A DNA stretch of 18,395 nt, from assembly GCA_041659105.1 (NCBI GenBank), contig JBAZYX010000084.1, positions 1 through 18,395 on the forward strand. The letters run 5' to 3'. A program made the translations under genes and the position numbers. Positions 7,469-13,039 of the stretch are shown piece after piece (the first letter of the stretch is position 1; each line of letters starts with the position of its first letter). This DNA is from CAIUKV01 sp041659105 (GTDB lineage Bacteria; Actinomycetota; Acidimicrobiia; IMCC26256; PALSA-555). The notes under the pieces are model-generated. The model was given only the letters and a program-made list of their open reading frames with translations, was not told the DNA's origin and made no database searches.

Positions 7469-7474
7469 GAGACT
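7469..7474 (+). promoter_or_regulatory. Candidate leaderless -10 element of the CP-ATP-grasp gene
   Basis: GAGACT ends six bases before GTG 7481, the same hexamer and spacing as at ppa. The nearest Shine-Dalgarno-like GGAAGG (7457-7462) is 18 bases away, too far to serve this start. Confidence 0.3.
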
Positions 7475-7480
7475 CCGGCG

Positions 7481-8941
7481 GTGGAACGGGGCGTCTTCAG
7501 CGACTACGAGCCGGAGGGCTTCTTCGACGAGGCGTTCGTCGGGCCCGGGCAGCCCCGGCCCCACTACGAGCGCCTGATCCGGTTCATCGAGCAGCTCGGC
7601 GACGACGAGCTGGCCCGCCGGGCCCGGCTGCGGGACGCCTCCTTCCGGACCAAGGGCATCACCTTCACCCTCAGCGGCGACGAGGACGGGCTCGAGCGCA
7701 CCTTCCCGATGGACCTGCTGCCCCGGATCATCCCGGCCGACGAGTGGTCGGTGGTGGAGGCCGGGCTCGCCCAGCGGGTCCGCACCCTCAACAAGTTCCT
7801 CGACGACATCTACGCGGGCGAGCAGGCCGCGATCCGCGACGGCGTGATCCCGCGCCACGTGGTCACGTCGTCCGACGGGTTCGCCCGCGAGGCCGTGGGC
7901 ATCCACGTGCCCCACGGCGCGCGCTGCGTCGTCGCCGGCATCGACCTCGTGCGCGACGCGCAGGGGATCTACCGCGTGCTCGAGGACAACGTCCGCAACC
8001 CGAGCGGGATCTCGTACGTGCTCGAGAACCGCGCCGCGACCGCGCGCATCCTCCCCCGGGTGCTCGGCGCGCACACGGTGCGCCGGGTCGACGACTACGG
8101 GCCGATCCTGCTGTCCGCGCTGCGCGCGATCGCGCCGTCGGGCGGGTCGCGGCCCCGCATCGCGGTGCTCACCCCCGGGCCCTACAACTCCGCGTACTTC
8201 GAGCACGTGTTCGCGGCTCGTCAGCTCGGCGCCGAGCTGGTGGAGGGCCGCGACCTCGTGGTGGACGACCACGTCGTCTACATGCGCACCACCAACGGGC
8301 TCGAGCGCGTCGACGTCATCTACCGCCGCATCGACGACCGGTACCTCGACGCGGTCGGCTTCCACTCCACGACCATGATCGGGGTGTCGGGCCTGCTCGC
8401 CGCGGTGCGCGCCGGCAACGTCGCGCTCGCCAACTCCATCGGCAACGGCGTGGCCGACGACAAGCTCGTGTACGCGTTCGTGCCCGACCTCACCCGCTAC
8501 TACCTCGGCGAGGAGCCCATCCTGCCGAACGTGCCGACGTACCTCCTGTGGAACCCCGAGCAGCGGGCCGAGGCCCTCGCCCGGCTCCACGAGCTGGTGG
8601 TGAAGCCGGTGAGCGGCGCGGGGGGATACGACGTGATCATCGGCCCGCGCGCCACCGAGGCCGAGCTCGACGAGGTGCGCAAGCGGATCGAGGCCGACCC
8701 GCGCGGCTGGATCGCCCAGGAGGTGGTGTCGCTGTCGCGGCACCCCACGCTCATCAACGGCGTGCCCGAGCCGCGCCACGTCGACCTGCGCCCGTTCGTG
8801 ATCACCCGCGGCGACGACATCGACGTGATCCCCGGCGGCCTCACCCGCGTCGCGCTGCGCGAAGGGTCGCTCATCGTGAACTCGTCGCAGGGCGGCGGCT
8901 CGAAGGACACCTGGGTCCTCGTGGGCGACGGAGCGCGCTGA
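7481..8941 (+). CDS. Circularly permuted ATP-grasp family protein
   Basis: A 486-aa protein of the CP_ATPgrasp family (formerly DUF404/DUF407), thought to form amide or peptide-like bonds using ATP; its substrate is not established. Characteristic stretches are FSDYEPEGFFDEAF near the start, LPRIIPADEWSVVEAGLAQR, LNKFLDDIYAGEQ, the nucleotide-site-like YRVLEDNVRNPSGISYVLEN, LANSIGNGVADDKLVYAFVP, LVVKPVSGAGGYDVIIGP and RHVDLRPFVI. Length is normal. I choose GTG 7481 (VERGVFSDYEP) since homologous sequence begins there; the open frame continues upstream without family resemblance. It overlaps the alpha-E gene by one base (TGATG), so they are translationally coupled. Together with the alpha-E and transglutaminase genes it forms a cassette widespread in bacteria, sometimes with the Anbu protease, which is not visible here. 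Confidence 0.93.
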   Translation: MERGVFSDYEPEGFFDEAFVGPGQPRPHYERLIRFIEQLGDDELARRARLRDASFRTKGITFTLSGDEDGLERTFPMDLLPRIIPADEWSVVEAGLAQRVRTLNKFLDDIYAGEQAAIRDGVIPRHVVTSSDGFAREAVGIHVPHGARCVVAGIDLVRDAQGIYRVLEDNVRNPSGISYVLENRAATARILPRVLGAHTVRRVDDYGPILLSALRAIAPSGGSRPRIAVLTPGPYNSAYFEHVFAARQLGAELVEGRDLVVDDHVVYMRTTNGLERVDVIYRRIDDRYLDAVGFHSTTMIGVSGLLAAVRAGNVALANSIGNGVADDKLVYAFVPDLTRYYLGEEPILPNVPTYLLWNPEQRAEALARLHELVVKPVSGAGGYDVIIGPRATEAELDEVRKRIEADPRGWIAQEVVSLSRHPTLINGVPEPRHVDLRPFVITRGDDIDVIPGGLTRVALREGSLIVNSSQGGGSKDTWVLVGDGAR

Positions 8942-9948
8942 TGCTGGCCCGTCTCGCCGAAGACCTCTACTGGGCCGGCCGCTACCTCGAGCGGCTCCAG
9001 CACACCGCGCGCGTGCTCGACGTCACCACCGAGAGCGTGTTCACCAGCCCGCGCGTCGACCAACGCGAGATCTGGGAGCGCGCGCTCGCGACGCTCGTGC
9101 TCGACCACACGTTCACGGAGCGCTACGACACGGTCGACGGCACCACGGTGTCGGGCTTCTGTGTGATCGACACCGAGAACCCGGGCTCGATCGCGTCGCT
9201 GATCCGCGCGTTGCGGGAGAACGTGCGCCGCGTGCGCGAGCTCGTGTCGTCGGAGCTGTGGGAGTCGGTCAACGACCTCTACCTCCGCTTCTTCGCCACC
9301 AACGTCCGGCGCGACCTCGACGACCATCCGGCCCAGCTCTACGCGTTCGTGAAGAGCGCCGCGCACGCGGTGATCGGCGTCGCGGTGGAGACGATGACGC
9401 GCGACGACGCGTCCCGGTTCTTCGAGCTCGGGATCCACATGGAGCGGGCCGGGACGACCACACGCGTCCTCGGCACCCAGGCCGCGGCCCTCGAGATCCG
9501 GGCCAAGACCGGGCTCGAGGCCTGGGCGCCGGTGCTGCGTACGTGCGCGGCGCGGGAGACCTTCGTGCGCACCGGCCGGCAGGCCGACGCGACCGCGGTG
9601 GCCACCCTGCTGCTGTTCTCGCCGGTGTTCCCCCGCAGCGTGCGCTACTCGGTGAGCGTGGCCGACGAGCACGTCGACCTGCTCCTCGACGAGGCCGCCC
9701 ACCACAACATCACCGGGGAGTCGGAGGAGCACCCGCTGGTGGCCCGGCGGATGGGGCGGCTGCGGGGCCGGCTCGACTACGGCGACATCGGCGAGGTGAT
9801 GACCACGGGCCTCGCGGCCACCGCCGTGTCGCTCGAGGCCGATCTGCGCGCGGTGCACAAGGCCACCGCCGAGCGGTTCTTCCACCACGTGCCGGTCGGC
9901 GAGCTCCAGGTCCAGGAGCTGCGGTCGATGGAGCCGGAGCTCCGATGA
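8941..9948 (+). CDS. Alpha-E domain protein (DUF403)
   Basis: A 335-aa, almost wholly helical protein of the alpha-E family. The N-terminus MLARLAEDLYWAGRYLERLQ is the family signature (xxRxAExLYWxGRYxER). Further landmarks are SELWESVNDLYLRF, the FFELGIHMERAGTTTRVL segment and the final PVGELQVQELR. Function is unknown; its constant company of CP-ATP-grasp and transglutaminase-like proteins suggests it is a partner in building or cutting a peptide-like product. The start ATG shares its A with the upstream TGA. The last residues MEPELR and the stop (9928-9948) are the first copy of the 71-bp repeat, so its tail has been copied into the spacer downstream. Confidence 0.93.
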   Translation: MLARLAEDLYWAGRYLERLQHTARVLDVTTESVFTSPRVDQREIWERALATLVLDHTFTERYDTVDGTTVSGFCVIDTENPGSIASLIRALRENVRRVRELVSSELWESVNDLYLRFFATNVRRDLDDHPAQLYAFVKSAAHAVIGVAVETMTRDDASRFFELGIHMERAGTTTRVLGTQAAALEIRAKTGLEAWAPVLRTCAARETFVRTGRQADATAVATLLLFSPVFPRSVRYSVSVADEHVDLLLDEAAHHNITGESEEHPLVARRMGRLRGRLDYGDIGEVMTTGLAATAVSLEADLRAVHKATAERFFHHVPVGELQVQELRSMEPELR

Positions 9949-10019
9949 TGGCCGCAGCACCGACTCGCGCCGGCGGAGGAGCGCAGGCGACCATGGTGAT
10001 GGAGCCGGAGCTCCGATGA
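9948..10019 (+). CDS. Micro-ORF 1 of the repeat (23 aa), coupled to the alpha-E stop
   Basis: ATG at 9948 shares its A with the alpha-E TGA (9946-9948). The peptide begins MAAAPTRAGGG and ends MVMEPELR, with TGA at 10017-10019. An internal GGAGGAG (9975-9981) could also start translation at ATG 9993, giving MVMEPELR only. There is no evidence the peptide itself has a function; its likely role is to carry ribosomes across the duplicated spacer. It may be only a by-product of the duplication. Confidence 0.4.
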   Translation: MAAAPTRAGGGAQATMVMEPELR

Positions 10020-10090
10020 TGGCCGCAGCACCGACTCGCGCCGGCGGAGGAGCGCAGGCGACCATGGTGATGGAGCCGGAGCTCCGATGA
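10019..10090 (+). CDS. Micro-ORF 2 of the repeat (23 aa), identical to micro-ORF 1
   Basis: Starts at ATG 10019, whose A is the last base of the micro-ORF 1 stop, and ends at TGA 10088-10090. It encodes the same 23 residues from the second repeat copy and overlaps the next ATG (10090) by one base. Same caveats as micro-ORF 1. Confidence 0.4.
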   Translation: MAAAPTRAGGGAQATMVMEPELR

Positions 10091-10104
10091 TGGCCGCGCG
10101 ATGA
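10090..10104 (+). CDS. Four-codon micro-ORF linking the repeat to the transglutaminase start
   Basis: ATG GCC GCG CGA TGA (MAAR). Its ATG overlaps the previous stop by one base, and its TGA (10102-10104) overlaps the transglutaminase ATG (10101-10103) as ATGA. This short link was probably the original alpha-E/transglutaminase junction before the repeat expanded. Confidence 0.35.
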   Translation: MAAR

Positions 10105-11099
10105 GGTTCGACATCCGTTACCGCACCCGGTTCACGTACGACCCGGCCGTGTCCGAGTCGCACAACGAGCTGCGGGCCTGCCCGGTGACCGACGAGCACC
10201 AGCGGCTGGTGACGTACCGGGTCGGTGTGGCCCCGGCCGCCCGGTCGCTGTCGTTCACCGACTACTGGGGCACGCGCGTCGACGCGTTCGGCGTACGCCT
10301 CCCCCACCGGGCGCTCGAGGTGGTCGCCGAGGCCACGGTGGAGACGAGCCCGCGGTCGCTGGTGGAGTCGCACGCGATGATCGGCGACCTGAGCGATCCC
10401 GACTTCGTCGCCCGCCACCACGAGTACCTCCAGGCGACGCGCCACACCGACTGGGACGAGAGGCTCTTCGAGCTCGCGACCGAGTGCGCCGAGGCAACGG
10501 GTCCCGACGTGATCAGCGTCGCGTTCGGGATGCACGACCTCGTGCGCGCGTCGTTGCGGTACGAGAAGGGCACCACGGAGGTCGGCACGCCGGTGGCCGA
10601 GGTGCTCGCCCTGGGTGCCGGCGTCTGCCAGGACTTCGCCCACCTCGCCGTCGCGCTGTGCCGGGCCGTCGGCCTCCCCGCCCGCTACGTGTCGGGCTAC
10701 CTGTTCTCGGCCGACGACGCGACCGCGGAGCGCACCGACAAGCCGGTGGTGCACGTGCAGACCCACGCGTGGATCGAGGTCGCGGTGCCCGACCTGGGCT
10801 GGTTCCCGCTCGACCCCACGAACGGCCGCCAGGTCGGTGAGCTGCACGTGAAGGTCGGCCACGGCCGCGACTACGACGACGTGTGCCCCTTCCGGGGCGT
10901 GCACCACGGGCACACCGACGTGCAGCTCGAGGCCGCGGTCGAGATCCGCAAGGGCGAGGCGATGCTCCCCGGCGGGCTGTTCACCCTGATGGACTCGTGG
11001 AGCGACACCCCGGGCTCACCCCTGCGGGTGACGCTCGGCGCCCGCGCCCCGGTCTCCATGCCGGCGCTCGAGCAGGAACAGCAGCAGCAACAGCAGTGA
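10101..11099 (+). CDS. Transglutaminase-like cysteine protease-fold protein
   Basis: A 332-aa member of the bacterial transglutaminase-like family with the N-terminal Bact_transglu_N module (MRFDIRYRTRFTYDPAVSES; about 1-85) and a papain-like core (about 130-250). The catalytic triad is visible: Cys176 in GAGVCQDFAHL, His222 in THAWIEV and Asp238 in PLDPTNG. Such proteins act as peptidases or amidotransferases. The context suggests it works on the product or partner of the CP-ATP-grasp and alpha-E proteins. ATG 10101 has no Shine-Dalgarno site of its own and overlaps a TGA as ATGA, so translation probably depends on coupling through the micro-ORFs. The C-terminus ends in a Gln-rich tail (EQEQ then five more Q) not expected in the family. 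No signal peptide is seen. Confidence 0.93.
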   Translation: MRFDIRYRTRFTYDPAVSESHNELRACPVTDEHQRLVTYRVGVAPAARSLSFTDYWGTRVDAFGVRLPHRALEVVAEATVETSPRSLVESHAMIGDLSDPDFVARHHEYLQATRHTDWDERLFELATECAEATGPDVISVAFGMHDLVRASLRYEKGTTEVGTPVAEVLALGAGVCQDFAHLAVALCRAVGLPARYVSGYLFSADDATAERTDKPVVHVQTHAWIEVAVPDLGWFPLDPTNGRQVGELHVKVGHGRDYDDVCPFRGVHHGHTDVQLEAAVEIRKGEAMLPGGLFTLMDSWSDTPGSPLRVTLGARAPVSMPALEQEQQQQQQ

Positions 11100-11113
11100 T
11101 CCGGCCGCGGCGA

Positions 11114-11119
11114 TAGCGT
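11114..11119 (+). promoter_or_regulatory. Candidate leaderless -10 element (TAGCGT)
   Basis: TAGCGT matches TAnnnT and ends six bases before ATG 11126. No Shine-Dalgarno site is present. It would give the dienelactone hydrolase gene its own transcript start only 26 bases after the transglutaminase stop. Confidence 0.45.
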
Positions 11120-11125
11120 GCCGCG

Positions 11126-11824
11126 ATGACGTTGCTGTTCGAACCCGACGGACCCGGCCCGCATCCCGCGCTCGTGCTCGGGATGGAGGCCACCGGGATC
11201 AACCACTTCATCCGCGACATCGCGGCGAAGCTCGCGGCGCTCGGCTACGTGACCGCCGTCCCCGACTACTACCGGGGCGGCGGCCCGGCCGATCCCGAGG
11301 ACTACGACGACATCGAAGCGATCATGCCGCACACGTTCTCGCTCGACTTCCCGCAGGCGGCGCGCGACCTGATCGCGGTTGCCGACGAGCTGCGGGCGCG
11401 CGACGACGTGGACGCCGACCGCGTGGGCTACTGGGGCTACTGCACCGGCGCCACGGTCGCACTGCTCGCCGCGTGCCTCGACCGGCTGAGCGCGGTCGCG
11501 GTGGCCTTCTACCCGAGCCAGCCCGAGTTCACCGAGCTGACGCCGCAGCGCCCCGCGCACCTGATCGACCTGCTGTGGATGCTGACCTGCCCGCTGCTGC
11601 TGATCTACGGCGACCAGGACGTGGTCATGTCGACCGAGCAGCTCGGCGACGTGCGCGAGCGCCTCGAACGCTGGCGCGTCGACCACGAGGTGCGCGTCTA
11701 CGCCGGTGCGGGCCACGCGTTCGGCGCACCCACGCCCACGTTCCATCACGCCGAGGCCGACGCCGCGTCGTGGGCCGACGCAGTGGAGTACCTCACGACG
11801 CGCGTGCCACCATCGCAGGCATGA
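11126..11824 (+). CDS. Dienelactone hydrolase family protein
   Basis: A 232-aa alpha/beta hydrolase with the Cys-Asp-His triad typical of dienelactone hydrolases: Cys106 in GYWGYCTGA, Asp165 in YGDQDVV and His197 in AGHAFG. The Glu21 in MEATG is in the position of the active-site Glu of the family. Family members open lactone or ester rings, as in chloroaromatic degradation, but the substrate here is unknown. The start is ATG 11126, with TAGCGT six bases upstream and no Shine-Dalgarno site. Its stop TGA (11822-11824) overlaps ATG 11821 of a five-codon ORF that leads into the FlK-like thioesterase, so these genes are probably co-translated. Confidence 0.9.
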   Translation: MTLLFEPDGPGPHPALVLGMEATGINHFIRDIAAKLAALGYVTAVPDYYRGGGPADPEDYDDIEAIMPHTFSLDFPQAARDLIAVADELRARDDVDADRVGYWGYCTGATVALLAACLDRLSAVAVAFYPSQPEFTELTPQRPAHLIDLLWMLTCPLLLIYGDQDVVMSTEQLGDVRERLERWRVDHEVRVYAGAGHAFGAPTPTFHHAEADAASWADAVEYLTTRVPPSQA

Positions 11825-11838
11825 AGGACGCGCCATGA
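11821..11838 (+). CDS. Five-codon micro-ORF bridging two genes
   Basis: ATG AAG GAC GCG CCA TGA. Its ATG overlaps the dienelactone hydrolase TGA, and its own TGA overlaps the thioesterase ATG at 11835; both overlaps have the form ATGA. Alternatively this ATG is a relic of the thioesterase start, since ATGAAGGAC occurs at 11821 and again at 11835. Confidence 0.3.
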   Translation: MKDAP

Positions 11839-11848
11839 AGGACACGCT
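11821..11848 (+). repeat. 14-bp direct repeat of the thioesterase start region
   Basis: ATGAAGGACGCGCC (11821-11834) is followed by ATGAAGGACACGCT (11835-11848): two mismatches in 14. The copy number is two and the period is not a multiple of three, so the second copy is in a different frame from the first. Confidence 0.7.
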
Positions 11849-12190
11849 CCAGGTGGGGCTCGAGCACACCACCACCCACACCGTCACCAGCGACGGCGTC
11901 GCGCCGCACCTCTCGGTGCCCGTGCTCGCGACCCCCGCGATGATCGGGATGATCGAGTACTGCTGCATGGACGCGACGCTGCCGTACGTGGACGATGGCG
12001 AGGTCACGGTCGGGGCGCACGTGTGCGTGAGCCACGAGCGGCCGACGTTCGTCGACGAGGAGTACACGATCCACGTGGTGCTGACCAAGATCGACGGACG
12101 CCGCCTCACCTTCGCCGTCGACGTGCAGAACGAGCGCGGCCGGGTGAGCACCGGCACGCACGAGCGCGGCGTCGTCGACTTCTCCCGATT
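11835..12190 (+). CDS. FlK-like hotdog thioesterase, C-terminus broken
   Basis: A hotdog-fold acyl-CoA thioesterase resembling fluoroacetyl-CoA thioesterase FlK. The FlK triad (Thr42, Glu50, His76) is matched in residue type and exact spacing: Thr33 and Glu41 in ATPAMIGMIEYCCMDA, His67 in CVSHERPTF. THERGVVDFSRF (108-119) corresponds to the end of the fold. After about residue 119 this frame continues to a stop at 12447-12449, but as Arg/Thr/Pro-rich sequence without family resemblance, while the reading-frame signal moves to another frame near 12190. The protein has therefore lost its normal C-terminal helix and stop, or is fused by frameshift to the next domain. Fluoroacetyl-CoA as substrate is not implied; the family includes general acyl-CoA thioesterases. 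Confidence 0.75.
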
Positions 12191-12197
12191 CGGGAGA
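12181..12197. repeat. Perfect 17-bp palindrome at the thioesterase frame junction
   Basis: TCTCCCGA (12181-12188) and TCGGGAGA (12190-12197) are exact inverted copies around a single T. The coding frame changes within or next to it, so it may be the site of a deletion or of a sequencing or polymerase slip. Confidence 0.85.
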
Positions 12198-12769
12198 GCC
12201 TCGGCGACGACCTCCGCGCGATCGCGGACCTGCTCGCGACGGGCGCGGTCGACGGGTCCACCGCCGACGCCGTGGCCACGCACCTGGCGGCGGCGCGGGC
12301 CGCGCTGGAGGCCGCGCCCCGAGAGCCCCACCCGCACACGATCGACCCCACCGATCGCGGCGCCGCGATCGCGCACCACGACCGGTTCGGGCCCGTGCGC
12401 GGCCGGGACAACGTCGTCGCCCCGCCCCTGGTGTTCGGCGAGCCGGTGACGCGTGACGGCGTGGCCGTGGTGAACGCGGTCGCCCGCTGCGGACCGCGGT
12501 ACGAGGGCCCTCGGGGCCTCGTCCACGGCGGGATCGTGGCCGCCTGCTTCGACGAGGTGCTGGCGATCGCCCAGCGTGACGCCGGGTTCGGCGGTCTGAC
12601 CCGCGAGCTCAACGTGCGCTATCGGAAGCCCGTCCGGATCGACGAGCCGTTGGTCTTCACGGCGTGGATCGAGCAGAACGACGGTCGCCGCGCGCTCGGC
12701 CGGGCCGCGTGCCACGCGGGCGACGAGCTGCGCGCCGACGCGGCGGCAGAGTTCGCGAAGCCCCGCTGA
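12188..12769 (+). CDS. PaaI-like hotdog thioesterase domain lacking a normal start
   Basis: This frame encodes a second hotdog domain: a helical N-terminal part (ESLGDDLRAIADLLATGAVDG), then the PaaI-type core VARCGPRYEGPRGLVHGGIV, AACFDEVLAIAQ, LNVRYRKPVRIDEPL and a C-terminal strand pair. HGG followed by FDE is the catalytic signature of this thioesterase group. No ATG, GTG or TTG lies at a sensible place; the only in-frame candidate near the start of similarity is ATT at 12188. Either it is translated as a fusion after a frameshift from the FlK-like domain, or a deletion removed its start. Joining the two needs one extra base near 12190. It is tail-to-tail with the NifU-like gene, 8 bp away. 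Confidence 0.7.
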   Translation: MRESLGDDLRAIADLLATGAVDGSTADAVATHLAAARAALEAAPREPHPHTIDPTDRGAAIAHHDRFGPVRGRDNVVAPPLVFGEPVTRDGVAVVNAVARCGPRYEGPRGLVHGGIVAACFDEVLAIAQRDAGFGGLTRELNVRYRKPVRIDEPLVFTAWIEQNDGRRALGRAACHAGDELRADAAAEFAKPR

Positions 12770-12777
12770 ACGCGGGG

Positions 12778-13017
12778 TCAGCGGAGGATCGTCACCGCGG
12801 TCGCGGTCGCGCCCTGGCGGACCAGCGCGTCGGCCACGAGCACGTCGAGGTCGTCGGGGTCGAGCACGCACGCCTCGCACTCGCCGTCGGGCCCGGCCAC
12901 GTACTGGAGCGTGAGGCCGCCCTCGCCGGCCGCGACCACGTCGAGGCGCGCGCCGTCACCCTCGAGCATCCGGTTGAACCGGTCGACCACGAACGCGACG
13001 GCAGGCTCCAGGTCCAC
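12778..13017 (-). CDS. Small NifU-like CxxC protein
   Basis: A 79-aa acidic protein. The pattern (a first helix AVAFVVDRFNRML, then GDGARLDVVAAGEGGLTLQY, then a Cys47-x-x-Cys50 pair in GECEAC, then helix DPDDLDVLVADALV and a last strand TAVTIL) follows the NifU C-terminal domain, which binds or transfers Fe-S clusters using such a CxxC. Similarity is distant: the loop reads PDGECEAC rather than GxCxxCP, so an Fe-S role is inferred only. The start is GTG 13017, with TAACCT (13029-13024) six bases upstream and no Shine-Dalgarno site. It is divergent from the acyl-CoA synthetase, with only 22 bp between the two GTG codons. Confidence 0.6.
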   Translation of the reverse strand: MDLEPAVAFVVDRFNRMLEGDGARLDVVAAGEGGLTLQYVAGPDGECEACVLDPDDLDVLVADALVRQGATATAVTILR

Positions 13018-13023
13018 CGCGTC

Positions 13024-13033
13024 AGGTTACGGT
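13024..13033. promoter_or_regulatory. Overlapping divergent leaderless -10 elements
   Basis: In the ten bases AGGTTACGGT, TAACCT on the minus strand (13029-13024) and TACGGT on the plus strand (13028-13033) both match TAnnnT and share the TA at 13028-13029. Each is followed by exactly six bases and then a GTG start (13017 minus, 13040 plus). This suggests one bidirectional promoter making two leaderless mRNAs. Confidence 0.55.
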
Positions 13034-13039
13034 GCGGGC

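Larger units (their letters stand above)
9927..10097 (+). repeat. 71-bp tandem repeat, about 2.4 copies
   Basis: Copy 1 spans 9927-9997, copy 2 spans 9998-10068 (identical to copy 1 by eye), and the partial copy 3 spans 10069-10097. Each unit holds the last codons of alpha-E (MEPELR, stop), then TGATG, then a Gly/Ala/Arg-coding part with GGAGGAG (9975-9981, 10046-10052) and an ATG 11 nt downstream of it. CGGAGCTCCG in every copy is a perfect 10-bp palindrome. Because 71 is one less than 72, each copy shifts frame and recreates the same stop/start overlap. Confidence 0.93.

Noticed and set aside
6068..8779. Apparent extension of the beta-helix protein over the CP-ATP-grasp gene on the opposite strand
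   Set aside because: The upstream part is antisense shadow sequence; a perfect AGGAGG and signal peptide place the true start at 7306.
9927..10097. CRISPR-like array
   Set aside because: The 71-bp units are directly adjacent with no unique spacers, number only 2.4, and include coding sequence of the upstream gene.
7481..11099. Anbu proteasome-type subunit expected with this cassette
   Set aside because: None of the genes in the window shows a proteasome beta-subunit N-terminus or fold pattern.
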